Below, piece by piece: positions 1 through 7,470 of a stretch of DNA of 56,326 bases (positions are counted from its first letter, which is position 1; each line of letters begins with the position of its first letter). The position numbers and the translations under genes were made by a program. The stretch comes from an uncultured Blautia sp. (lineage in GTDB: Bacteria; Bacillota; Clostridia; Lachnospirales; Lachnospiraceae), in NCBI GenBank assembly GCA_934394545.1, contig CAKRRG010000010.1:1-56326 (forward strand), written 5' to 3'. Under the pieces are notes generated by a model. The model was given only the letters and a program-made list of their open reading frames with translations. It was not told the origin of the DNA and did not search any database.

Positions 1-237
1 GATGGATACAGCAAGCGCATTGTGATCAACGGCAGCAGCCCTGTGACCATCAAGGGACTGAAGAGCGGTACCTACACTGTCACGGAAGTGACTGCCTGGC
101 AGCACACAGCAGGCAGTAATTCCCAGAGTGTTACCCTGCAATCTTCAAAAAGCAGCACAGTCTGCTTCACAGACAATCGCAGCAGCCACCAGTGGCTAAG
201 TGGCAATGCATACAACAGGATTACCTTTGGCAATTAA
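1..237 (+). CDS. C-terminal end of a Cna-B/SpaA-like surface protein (partial)
   Basis: The reading frame is open from the first base to a TAA at 235-237, so the gene starts outside the window. The visible 78 residues have the threonine- and valine-rich beta pattern of a prealbumin-like Cna-B/SpaA repeat (SPVTIKGLKSGTYTVTEV near residues 13-30). Such repeats form stalks of Gram-positive pili. No LPXTG motif or hydrophobic anchor is present at this end, so attachment must occur through partners or another route. The TasA-like gene follows 17 bp downstream, which suggests one operon. The exact family is inferred from the fold pattern only. Confidence 0.6.
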   Translation, partial: DGYSKRIVINGSSPVTIKGLKSGTYTVTEVTAWQHTAGSNSQSVTLQSSKSSTVCFTDNRSSHQWLSGNAYNRITFGN

Positions 238-254
238 GAAAGGGGGCGGCAGTA

Positions 255-827
255 ATGTATCAGGACCCACAAACTGAAAAAGACGGCAGATCAGGAGCTG
301 GCATGAACAGGGCGGCAGTCCTGCTTATTGCCATCATCCTGCTTATCAGCACGGCAGTTGGCTCTACTGCCGCGTTCCTGATAACAAAAACCGATCCGGT
401 GGAAAACACCTTCGAATACGCCAGCGTTTCCTGCGAAGTGACGAAGAACCCGGAAACAGGCTATGTGCAGGTTAAAAACACCGGCACGATCGAGGTCTAC
501 ATCCGGGCGGTCTACGTTGTAAACTGGCTGGATTCGGAAAATAACATCGCCGCCTCAGTCCCGGCAGATTATAACTATACGGTGACGGAAAATCCCAACG
601 GCAATTGGATAAAAGGGAGTGATGGCTTCTTCTATTATCCTGTCCCGGTTGCTCCCGGTGCCTCAACGGAGGGCAGTCTTTTGACCTGTACGGCTTCATA
701 TCCGGCTGAACCGCAGTATACCCTTTCTGCCGAAGTTCTGGCAGACTCCATTCAGAGTGTTCCCGAAAAGGCTGTGCAAGAGGCCTGGAGTGTAACCATC
801 AGCAATGGCAGGCTAAACGTGGATTAA
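255..827 (+). CDS. TasA/camelysin-like fibre subunit
   Basis: This 190-residue protein has a hydrophobic segment at about residues 19-40, followed by AAFLITKTDPVENTF. That arrangement is typical of TasA/camelysin-like proteins whose signal peptides are cut by SipW-type peptidases. The rest is a beta-rich secreted domain with no second membrane segment. The start at 255 is preferred over an in-frame ATG at 192 because a GGGGGCGG ribosome site lies just upstream of 255 and the extra N-terminus would overlap the previous gene. It sits between a Cna-B-like gene and a second surface protein, so an extracellular fibre subunit role is likely. No SipW gene is visible in the window. Confidence 0.7.
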   Translation: MYQDPQTEKDGRSGAGMNRAAVLLIAIILLISTAVGSTAAFLITKTDPVENTFEYASVSCEVTKNPETGYVQVKNTGTIEVYIRAVYVVNWLDSENNIAASVPADYNYTVTENPNGNWIKGSDGFFYYPVPVAPGASTEGSLLTCTASYPAEPQYTLSAEVLADSIQSVPEKAVQEAWSVTISNGRLNVD

Positions 828-839
828 GGGGGCGGCGAT

Positions 840-1622
840 ATGAAAAAGTCATATAAAGTGTCAGGTTCACTGTTTCTGATGCTGCTTATACTTATGAGTC
901 TTGCATCCACAGTATTTGCAGCCTCTACTTCCATTATTACGTTTAACGGCTTTTCAAAGGGCTTTGACTTCCGGCACGGCAGCGAGCATACGAAGACCGG
1001 TCTGTTTGGAAACTTCAAGGACGTTATGCCAGGGGATACTGTGGCAGAAACCATCACATTTATCAATTCCGCTACGGACTGCGACTTTGTGAAGCTTTAC
1101 ATGAGAGCCGAAGTCCATGACGGAGAAGCAGATTCCCTAAGTCCCAGGGATGTAAAAACGGAGACTGCCGCTTCCACATCAGAATTTCTTTCCAAAGTTT
1201 CCATGAAGGTCTGGAACGGCACGGAGCTGATTTATGACGCTTCCCCCGATCAGTTGGATGGCTTGAAGGACAATAAGTTTCTGGGAAAATTTCGTACCGG
1301 CGAAACTGCCACGCTGAAGGTGGAGCTGAGCCTCCCCATTGAACTGGACAATAAGTTTGCCAATCGTGCAGTGGACTGGGTTTTTACTGTAGAAGCATAT
1401 AAAGAGAATGAGAGCCAGGGCTCCGTCAGCAGGGTCTGGCCTGATGACAACACAAACCAATCCAATAACAATAACAATAACAGCATCACCACCAACATCC
1501 GTAACCTGATCCAGACCGGTCAGCTTAACTGGCCGATCTGGGTGCTGGGAGGCGCCGGACTTGCCCTTGTTATTCTCGGTGGGGCAATATTGGTGAAGAA
1601 AAAAAAGAAGAATAATGGCTAA
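840..1622 (+). CDS. Membrane- or wall-anchored surface protein of the TasA-like cluster
   Basis: The 260-residue product has a signal peptide ending near VFAAS (residues 24-29), a beta-rich secreted domain and an Asn-rich linker at about 200-214. A C-terminal sorting-like tail follows: IQTGQLNWP, about 20 hydrophobic residues, then KKKKKNNG. The tail has the layout of a sortase substrate but not the LPXTG sequence; the QTG may be the recognised part. The downstream sortase gene overlaps it by 8 bp, so the two are translationally linked and this protein is the natural substrate candidate. Exact function is unknown. Confidence 0.65.
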   Translation: MKKSYKVSGSLFLMLLILMSLASTVFAASTSIITFNGFSKGFDFRHGSEHTKTGLFGNFKDVMPGDTVAETITFINSATDCDFVKLYMRAEVHDGEADSLSPRDVKTETAASTSEFLSKVSMKVWNGTELIYDASPDQLDGLKDNKFLGKFRTGETATLKVELSLPIELDNKFANRAVDWVFTVEAYKENESQGSVSRVWPDDNTNQSNNNNNNSITTNIRNLIQTGQLNWPIWVLGGAGLALVILGGAILVKKKKKNNG

Positions 1623-2283
1623 AAGAGCAGGCATTGCCATGGTGGCAGCAGGTGCAGTGCTGATACTGTGCGCACTGCTCCTGCTTATGCATAACCGCCG
1701 CGAGGATGCGTATGCCGGGCAGGAAGCCGAGAGCCTGCTGGCAGAGGTTGAGGCGGCAATACCGGTGCAAAGGTCAAAGACTCCTGTGACAGAAGCACCA
1801 AAAAAGCAGGAGGACACGGCAGCTGCGTCCACAGTGGTGCAGCTTGACCCTGAGCTGCCTGTGGTCATGCTGGATGGCTATGGGTATGTGGGCTATCTGG
1901 AGCTCCCTACGCTGGAACTGAAGCTGCCGGTGATGGCAGAGTGGGACTATAAGCGCCTTAAGATATCACCCTGCCGCCAGTCCGGCTCATCCCGTACAGA
2001 TGATTTGGTGATCGTGGCACATAACTACGATAACCATTTTGGTCGGCTGAAGGAGCTGTCCAAGGGCGATACCGTTATCTTTACGGATATGGAGGGCATT
2101 GTAAACACTTATTTTGTTGAGAAGCTGGAAACGCTTGGCCCGGATGCGGTGGATACTGTCCTGAACAGCAGCTATGACCTTGTGCTCTATACCTGCACCA
2201 AGGGTGGCAGGACGCGCGTGACGGTGTTCTGCAGTCGGGCAGAGGAAATCACCCCTGCTACCAGTTCCAAAGAAACAGGATAA
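1615..2283 (+). CDS. Sortase
   Basis: The 222-residue protein has an N-terminal membrane anchor (about residues 7-25), a linker, and a sortase fold. The active-site residues are His136 (VAHNYDNHFGRL), Cys194 (LYTCTKGG) and Arg201. Sortases cleave sorting signals and join surface proteins to cell-wall peptidoglycan or to each other. The ATG overlaps the end of the preceding surface-protein gene by 8 bp. The short chain and Y-T-C-T active-site stretch do not resemble housekeeping SrtA closely; a small class B/D-like cluster-specific enzyme is likely, but the subclass is uncertain. Confidence 0.85.
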   Translation: MAKRAGIAMVAAGAVLILCALLLLMHNRREDAYAGQEAESLLAEVEAAIPVQRSKTPVTEAPKKQEDTAAASTVVQLDPELPVVMLDGYGYVGYLELPTLELKLPVMAEWDYKRLKISPCRQSGSSRTDDLVIVAHNYDNHFGRLKELSKGDTVIFTDMEGIVNTYFVEKLETLGPDAVDTVLNSSYDLVLYTCTKGGRTRVTVFCSRAEEITPATSSKETG

Positions 2284-2303
2284 ATTAGCCCATGATGAAA
2301 TTC

Positions 2304-2340
2304 CCGGTGCAGTGTGAGTGTTATACTCATACTGTACCGG
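2304..2340 (+). repeat. Strong hairpin after the sortase gene
   Basis: The two arms (CCGGTGCAGTGTGAGTG and its near complement ending GTACCGG) pair over about 16 bp, allowing several G-U pairs. No T-run follows, so a classical terminator is not clear. It sits exactly at the boundary between the surface operon and the transposase relic and could be a terminator or an element end. Confidence 0.5.
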
Positions 2341-2998
2341 TGTTGGATTATCCTTTAATACAAGATGAACATTTCTTCCATACTTTGCGTCAGAACAAGG
2401 AGCATCACAAGTGCAATGAGGTGTACCGCCTTTGTAAGAGATTTTAGGACAGCGATATTTTATACGTCCTTTTCGTGGTTCAACAGCAGCTTGTTTCATA
2501 GGAAAGCCTTTGGGACATAAAGGAATCCCATCACTGTTTATAGAAATATCATCTTTATAGACTAGCAGTCTTCCGCATTTCCAGTTGACTTCTGGGAGCA
2601 TCTTTTTCATGGAAAACCAGTTGTATAAAAAACCGTGCGAGTCGTGCCGTGAAGCAGGACTTAGAAAAGGAAAAACAGGCAGGTCATTTTCAGAATCAGA
2701 AGCAGTCAGCATGTATAAGTCGTATCCAAAGTAATGACGGTTGCGATGGGAATCTCAGCCGATATCACAGTCAGGCTGATGATAGATACGGTCGCATTTG
2801 CAATCACGGATTCCGTTTTCCAGACAGTTACAGGTTCTTGTTTTCCGCTCTTGAGCGGAAGTATTAACGGGAGTTCCATCACCGGCTAAGGCAAGGGAGT
2901 CTTGGTTCAGGACCAAAGACAGAATACCGATTCTTCATAAGTTCATCAACTTGTGATAGATCAAGATTCCAAAATTTATCAATGATCTGTGTTGCGTA
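2340..2998 (-). pseudogene. Degraded DDE transposase (truncated)
   Basis: On the minus strand an N-terminal piece (IIDKFWNLDLSQVDELM, then RYSVFGPEPRLP) ends near 2900. An internal deletion follows, then a second piece starting at GDGTPVNTSAQERK. That piece continues through DCDIG-stop-DSHRN, FGYDLYML and PASRHDSHGFLYNW to VLKDNP near 2345, where similarity stops. The TGA near 2752 replaces the expected Trp codon. The protein therefore lacks both ends, has an internal deletion and an in-frame stop. The motif order is typical of DDE transposases common in Lachnospiraceae. The IS family could not be named. Terminal inverted repeats were not found. Confidence 0.7.
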
Positions 2999-3019
2999 AT
3001 GATTACAGGGGGAAAGCTA

Positions 3020-3652
3020 ATGGCAGAAAAAAGAATCCGGAATTTAAATCCGGAAGAGATTGGGTGCCGTGTAGGTATGATCATGGAGCAGGGGATTACT
3101 CTGCTTCTTTATAAAAATGCAAGAGTAGACCAGACCATACCATACTGGATGAAGTGTTTGGAATCTGCGGATGGCAGAAACGACATGATATGATCGGAAA
3201 TGAACTGTACTGTATCCTCAGTATCTGGGATGATGAGAAAAAGCAGTGGGTTCAGAAGGAAGACGTAGGAACAGAAAGCGACTATGAAAAGGCGAAAGGT
3301 GCCGCATCGGACTCTTTTAAACGGGCCTGCTTTAATATTGGGATTGGACGGGAGCTGTATTCGGCTCCTTTTATTTATATTCCCATAAATAAAGTGCGGA
3401 TGGGCGAGAAGAATGGGAGAAAGTCTGTAAAGGACAGCTTCCATACATGTGGCAGATTCTGAGGGTGAGAAAGCGCAAGTCCAGAGAATATCAGAGGGGG
3501 AAATTCAGATTTTGTATGCGGAGCTTGGAAGAACAGGGGTTACGATGCAGCAGATCCTGAAACGGTATGGAATCGCATCCATACAGGAACTGGACCAGGT
3601 GACTTATAAGAGAGCACTTAATGGCTTGAAACGGACGAAAAATGCAGCATAA
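3020..3652 (+). pseudogene. Rad52-like single-strand annealing protein, frameshifted
   Basis: The ATG at 3020 follows a GGGGGAAA ribosome site. Three frames join into one protein. The first part covers IGCRVGMIMEQGITLLL. The second has LDEVFGICGWQK and KGAASDSFKRACFNIGIGR, the pattern of Rad52/22 annealing proteins of phages and plasmids. The third covers ADSEGEKAQVQRISEGEIQ to a stop at 3652. The first frameshift is a 5-bp tandem duplication (CCATA twice, about 3138-3146); removing one copy restores the frame. The second lies near 3440. Family assignment rests on these motifs and is inference. Confidence 0.6.
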
Positions 3653-3679
3653 AACAAAGAAAACGGAGGATAAATCAAT

Positions 3680-4062
3680 CTGGATTATAAAGAATTTGTG
3701 GAAGAACTGGTAAAGGAAATCGGGAAAGAAACAGGATTCAGAGTGGAATTTTGTGCAGCGGATGAAGAGGAAATACAGGATTGTATGAATGTGTACACGA
3801 ATGAAAATGGAAAGCTTACGAGCTGTTTTACCCGGGGGTTGCAAAGACGTTCTGTCATAAGCTTGTGGCAGAAGGCTTGTATCTGGCATTTACAAGTGTT
3901 CATGAGGTGATGCTCCATGATGAGGAAAGTGTGGAGCCTGAAAATTTGAAAACAATTCTGGAGGCTACCATAGAAGAAGCAACTCCGGAAGAGGATGTGC
4001 TTACCAGACATATTTATCACTACGATCTGAAATCAGACCAGATTGAGATGATGGCGGCATAG
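3680..4062 (+). pseudogene. Small mobile-element gene with frameshift and no canonical start
   Basis: An AGGA-type ribosome site at 3664-3670 precedes LDYKEFVEELVKEIGKE, but the in-frame codons upstream are TAA, ATC, AAT and CTG, so no normal start codon remains. The frame is lost in a run of five G near 3836. It resumes as VAKTFCHKLVAEG and ends after DLKSDQIEMMAA. The protein is acidic and unrecognised. It follows the annealing-protein relic by 28 bp and probably came from the same mobile element. Confidence 0.5.
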
Positions 4063-4081
4063 TGTTGTGAATTCGTTTCTG

Positions 4082-4114
4082 GCTGGTGATTTTGGGATGA
4101 CCGGGATCACCAGC
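4082..4114. repeat. Perfect 9-bp inverted repeat
   Basis: GCTGGTGAT and ATCACCAGC flank a 15-base spacer downstream of the decayed gene. There is no T-run, so it may be an operator or the relic of an element end. Together with the direct repeats that follow, it is the only structure seen between 4063 and 4284. Confidence 0.4.
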
Positions 4115-4141
4115 AGGAACTGTCAGAACGAAAAGGTTCAC

Positions 4142-4176
4142 TTTTGATACTTTTTTTGATAACGTCAGTTTTGATA
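4142..4176 (+). repeat. Three spaced TTTTGATA direct repeats
   Basis: Copies lie at 4142-4149, 4154-4161 and 4169-4176, about 110-140 bp upstream of the Rpn-family gene. The spacing is irregular (12 and 15 bp). They could be protein-binding sites or chance AT-rich repetition. Confidence 0.3.
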
Positions 4177-4284
4177 CAGATGTAGCACTGAGGTTTATAA
4201 AATTTTCAGATTTAGGTAATTTCTTTTCGTGGAAATACCGTATGGATTATGATATATTAATTATAGAAGAAACGGATATAGGAG

Positions 4285-5247
4285 GTGTCGAAAACGGCTG
4301 AGAAAAACAACATAAAACCGGATACCATACTAAAGACATTTTGGCGGGATAATGATCATTTCGCAGATTTATTTAATGCAGCGTTATTTGATGGAGAACA
4401 GGTACTGAACCCTGCTGATCTCATGGAAGTAGATACAGATGTTTCCTCCATGGTGAAATTTAACAACCATGCAGAGACGGTTCAGAAAGTCCTGGATGTG
4501 GTGAAGAAAACAGCATATGGTGTGGATTTTGTAATCTGGGGGCTGGAGAACCAGAGTAAAATCCACTATGCAATGCCTTTACGGCATATGATCGGGGATT
4601 CCTTTTCGTATCTGAAGGAATACAACGAGATTGCAGCCAGGAACAAGGCTGAGAAAGGGTTTGAGTCTTCTGACGAATTCCTTTCCAACTTAAAGAGGAC
4701 AGACAGGCTTCATCCAGTGATAAGCCTGTGCGTATATTATGGGGAAAAAGAATGGGACGGCCCGTTCTGTCTGGCAGATATGCTGGAAATTCCGGAGAAA
4801 CTGAAACCATTGGTATCCGACTATAAAATGAACCTGCTTCAGTTAAGGAAAAGCGGATCACTGCGGTTCCATAATCAGGATGTTGACACGGTATTTGATG
4901 TAAGCCGTTCCATTTATGAAAAGGATTTTCAGAAGATCAATACTGTGTATAAAGAAAAGGCAATCCCGGCAGAACTCGGAGTCGTGATCGGAGCAATCAC
5001 AGAATCCCAGAGCCTGATTAACCATGCTTTGCAATCAGAGAAAAAAGGAGGGCAGATTTATATGTGTGGTGCATTAGAGGAATTGGTAGATAAAGGAAGA
5101 CAGGAAGGAATGCTGAAAGGAATATTAGCAAATATCAGAACTTGCAAAACTTTCCATATTAGTAAAGAAGATACAATTAAAAATATTGCAAAAGAATTTT
5201 CACTGCCAGAAGAGAAAGCTGTGGAATATGTAGAAAAATATTGGTAG
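4285..5247 (+). CDS. Rpn/YhgA-like PD-(D/E)XK nuclease family protein
   Basis: The 320-residue protein matches the Rpn (recombination-promoting nuclease, putative transposase) family. It has a DTILKTFWRDNDHFADLFN N-terminus, a central DFVIWGLENQSKIHYAMPLR segment that carries the D...E-Q/K nuclease-like signature, and a C-terminal DKGRQEG helical tail. Family members act on DNA and are usually copied in many accessory loci. The only upstream start is GTG at 4285, which directly abuts the GGAGG, leaving no spacer; the true start may differ or translation may be weak. Surrounding genes are decayed, so this may be an accessory gene still intact by chance. A terminator follows. Confidence 0.75.
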   Translation: MSKTAEKNNIKPDTILKTFWRDNDHFADLFNAALFDGEQVLNPADLMEVDTDVSSMVKFNNHAETVQKVLDVVKKTAYGVDFVIWGLENQSKIHYAMPLRHMIGDSFSYLKEYNEIAARNKAEKGFESSDEFLSNLKRTDRLHPVISLCVYYGEKEWDGPFCLADMLEIPEKLKPLVSDYKMNLLQLRKSGSLRFHNQDVDTVFDVSRSIYEKDFQKINTVYKEKAIPAELGVVIGAITESQSLINHALQSEKKGGQIYMCGALEELVDKGRQEGMLKGILANIRTCKTFHISKEDTIKNIAKEFSLPEEKAVEYVEKYW

Positions 5248-5274
5248 ACAAAAGTATTGTCAGAGTTAAATGTG

Positions 5275-5310
5275 GAGCAGAATCTATAATGGTTCTGCTC
5301 TAATTTTGTT
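5275..5310 (+). terminator. Rho-independent terminator after the Rpn gene
   Basis: GAGCAGAA and TTCTGCTC form a perfect 8-bp stem with a 10-base loop. It is followed by TAATTTTGTTT. Confidence 0.7.
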
Positions 5311-5329
5311 TACAGCAGGAAATAGTAAA

Positions 5330-5694
5330 ATGAAAGTCTATGGGTATTGCAGGATTTCTACATTCAAGCAATCATTGGAGTGTCACTGGTATTTTTTAAA
5401 GAGCCGCATATAAATACCAGTACATATCAACAGGCAATGGAAAATCCGTTATCTGTAAATTTTAAAACGGGCGATCAAGCATCGGAAGAATTGCTGGCTG
5501 GTATATTCGGCGCACTTAACCGTTATATGCTCAATCTTGCAAGGCGACAGATCCAGTTCGCATTTGAACAGGCAGAGAAAGAGGTTGCAGATCTGCACCA
5601 AAGAACACGTGAAGGAATCTTTGTAGGACACAAGATATGTGGCAAATGGCTATTTCTGAAGGAAGATATTCTTGAGTACATTGACAGGCATTAA
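5330..5694 (+). pseudogene. Serine recombinase relic fused to an excisionase-like tail
   Basis: The ATG at 5330 opens MKVYGYCRISTFKQSLE, the N-terminus of a resolvase/invertase with its catalytic Ser. After about 17 residues the sequence jumps frame and skips some 50 expected residues. It then reads FFKEPHINTSTYQQAMEN and NRYMLNLARRQIQFAFEQ through LHQRTREGI, the later catalytic-domain part. Instead of the usual DNA-binding tail, it continues as HKICGKWLFLKEDILEYID, which looks like the end of an excisionase-type helix-turn-helix protein. The result is a deletion chimera of two integration genes and is very unlikely to be active. Confidence 0.65.
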
Positions 5695-5695
5695 A

Positions 5696-5887
5696 ATGTT
5701 CATGGTAGAAGCAGCGCCTTATTTTGAGGATGCTTTAAATATGCTTTTTTCCCTCGGTCTGGAACACAATGTTTCTTTAAAAGATGCGGTTATGTACGCA
5801 GGGAAAGATTTCTGCGGACACCAGAACGATGCCCTTTTGGATGCAAGAAATACGGCAAGTTTGTTTGGAATCTTTTTCTATCGGTGA
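5696..5887 (+). pseudogene. C-terminal fragment of a DEDDh 3'-5' exonuclease
   Basis: About 63 residues are open from an ATG at 5696, but that codon is probably not the native start. LEHNVSLKDAVMYAG followed by GHQNDALLDARNTASLF resembles the last motif of KapD/ERI-type exonucleases, where His and Asp bind metal. Exo I and II are absent. It abuts the recombinase chimera, which suggests serial deletions joined the two. Confidence 0.5.
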
Positions 5888-5961
5888 CCTGTTCGATTTT
5901 TCAACCCTGTCATTCTCCGCTTAATGTTTTGCGCTCAAAGTAGTGGTATATTCAACTGAAT

Positions 5962-5995
5962 TGCAGTATAATAAAATAAGTTTTATTATACTGCA
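5962..5995. promoter_or_regulatory. Perfect 15-bp palindrome with -10 boxes on both strands
   Basis: TGCAGTATAATAAAA, a 4-base loop and TTTTATTATACTGCA form a perfect inverted repeat. Each arm holds TATAAT, one per strand. It lies about 58 bp upstream of the membrane-protein start at 6053. It may be an operator over a promoter, a bidirectional terminator-like hairpin, or the end of a lost element. Confidence 0.5.
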
Positions 5996-6052
5996 GAATC
6001 GAAATAGTAAAATACCGAAAAGAGGTTGCTTTGCAAAACAGGAGGATTTATT

Positions 6053-6538
6053 ATGTACACAAAAGAAAAACTTCCAGTAACAGCATGGCTCTCAACAGTA
6101 TTCATCGGAGTATACACTCTGTTTCTTGTAATAGGAATGGCAGGAATTGCAGTACTGTTGTTTTATACAAAGCACATCACAACAGCTGGAACACATATGG
6201 TTTCTGAAGCAAGAATGATGTCTGATTATATCAGCGGTTATATGGTTCTCCCCGGTGCTTTCACCACTTTGCTTGGCAGCCTTACCGGAATAATGGCGCT
6301 GCTTCTGGCTGTAGGAATTTTTATCCCATTTCTGGTCTGTCCGGTTACTTTGGTTATATCCTGTATATTGCTCAAAAAAAAGAAGCTACAAACAGATGCC
6401 TGGATGAAACTAATTGTTTTCCTTATTCTTTCCGTCCTTTCCTGGATTATTTTTCAGAGCATCTGGATATGCATTATTATGGTAATACCGGTGATTCTTA
6501 GTATTAGGACACTTTCTACGATAAGTAATACAGAATGA
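6053..6538 (+). CDS. Small four-helix membrane protein of unknown function
   Basis: A 161-residue hydrophobic protein with about four membrane segments (residues about 9-32, 62-85, 86-106 and 120-150) and short charged loops (KKKKLQTD). GGAGG at 6041 precedes the ATG by 7 bases, which decides the start. No family was recognised. It is one of only two apparently intact genes between 2300 and 8400, and its stop overlaps the start of the next reading frame by 4 bp. Confidence 0.65.
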   Translation: MYTKEKLPVTAWLSTVFIGVYTLFLVIGMAGIAVLLFYTKHITTAGTHMVSEARMMSDYISGYMVLPGAFTTLLGSLTGIMALLLAVGIFIPFLVCPVTLVISCILLKKKKLQTDAWMKLIVFLILSVLSWIIFQSIWICIIMVIPVILSIRTLSTISNTE

Positions 6539-7049
6539 TATTCTGGAATTTTATTGAAGAATACTATCAGTTCCTCGATGGGGATATCTATGAAGAGGCC
6601 TGTTATTATCAGTGCCAGTTTTCCAATGAATTAATAGAAACATTCCATCTGGATACCAGTAGATTATATTTCAAGAAAGGTGGATTGTCCGTTCTCCAGA
6701 TAGTTTGCCGCAAGAAGAAAAGCTGGTTCAATCTCTGGCTCCATCCAGGGAACTGTTTCTAAAATATCGGAAAGCTTTCCATGCAGGACAATTTGGTAAG
6801 GAATTTTTCCAAAATATATATGTCCCACAATTCATTTCAGAACTATCGAAAAATGAAGATGCGAAAGAAAATCTGGATTATCTGCGCAGAGAGGGCAGTA
6901 GGAGAAAAATTGTTCTGGGATGTTATTGTGAAGAAGAAGCACTTTGTCACAGGAGCATCATTGCAGGAATTCTTCTTGGAATGGGAGCAGAGATTGATAC
7001 CAGCACAGAATACAGGAAATATTATGAAATGTTTCGGCATTACATCTGA
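6535..7049 (+). pseudogene. DUF488-domain gene with a frameshift
   Basis: The ATG at 6535 overlaps the preceding gene's stop. The first 45 or so residues (FWNFIEEYYQFLDGDIYEEA) are unrecognised. Near 6670-6685 the coherent reading shifts frame and becomes RWIVRSPDSLPQEEKLV, then LKYRKAFHAGQFGKEFF and GCYCEEEALCHRSIIAG. The last has the Cys...CHR signature of DUF488. Whether the first part belongs to the same gene is uncertain. Function of DUF488 is not established. Confidence 0.55.
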
Positions 7050-7071
7050 CACATCAAAAAATGCAGGAAAA

Positions 7072-7096
7072 AGGCACCTCTATAATAGAAGTGCCT
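7072..7096 (+). terminator. Hairpin after the DUF488 gene
   Basis: AGGCACCTCT and AGAAGTGCCT pair with one mismatch over 10 bp around an ATAAT loop. The trailing T-run is weak, so termination is probable but not certain. Confidence 0.5.
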
Positions 7097-7170
7097 GTAA
7101 AACCAGTTTAACAAATATAACTTTTCTTATCATCTTGTCTTTTGGATTATTAAGGCCAGAAGATAGGACA

Positions 7171-7335
7171 TTACAGTCGATCCAAATAGTACATGTCGAT
7201 AATACGCTCTACATTGTCATCATAAATTATTTATTTATATGTATCAGCGAAGGCGGTGGATCTAATCCGCTTCTTAAATAACTCATAACAATTTTCGTAT
7301 TTTTTGTCTGCCAATTCAAATCCATCCAATTTCAC
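7171..7335 (-). pseudogene. Possible decayed ORF in a gene-poor stretch
   Basis: The interval 7097-7470 has no intact gene. On the minus strand a GTG at 7335 opens MKLDGFELADKKYENCYEL, which continues to a stop at 7231. In the same frame it resumes as IIYDDNVERIIDMYYLDRL and ends at 7171. The composition looks coding and amphipathic, but there is no convincing ribosome site and no recognised family. It may be a short relic with one nonsense mutation, or chance. Confidence 0.25.
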
Positions 7336-7470
7336 AATAAATAAAATTTAAACGGATTTCGACTTTGTTCAAAAATGATGAAAATATCTTAACATACTTG
7401 AAAAAAATATGTAAGTTACATAAAATATAAGTGTAGCAAAGAGAAAGGTGTTTCTATTACGGAGGTGCGA

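Noticed and set aside
6781..7281. 166-codon plus-strand ORF overlapping the DUF488 gene
   Set aside because: It reads the DUF488 region in the wrong frame and runs through the terminator hairpin; no coherent motif.
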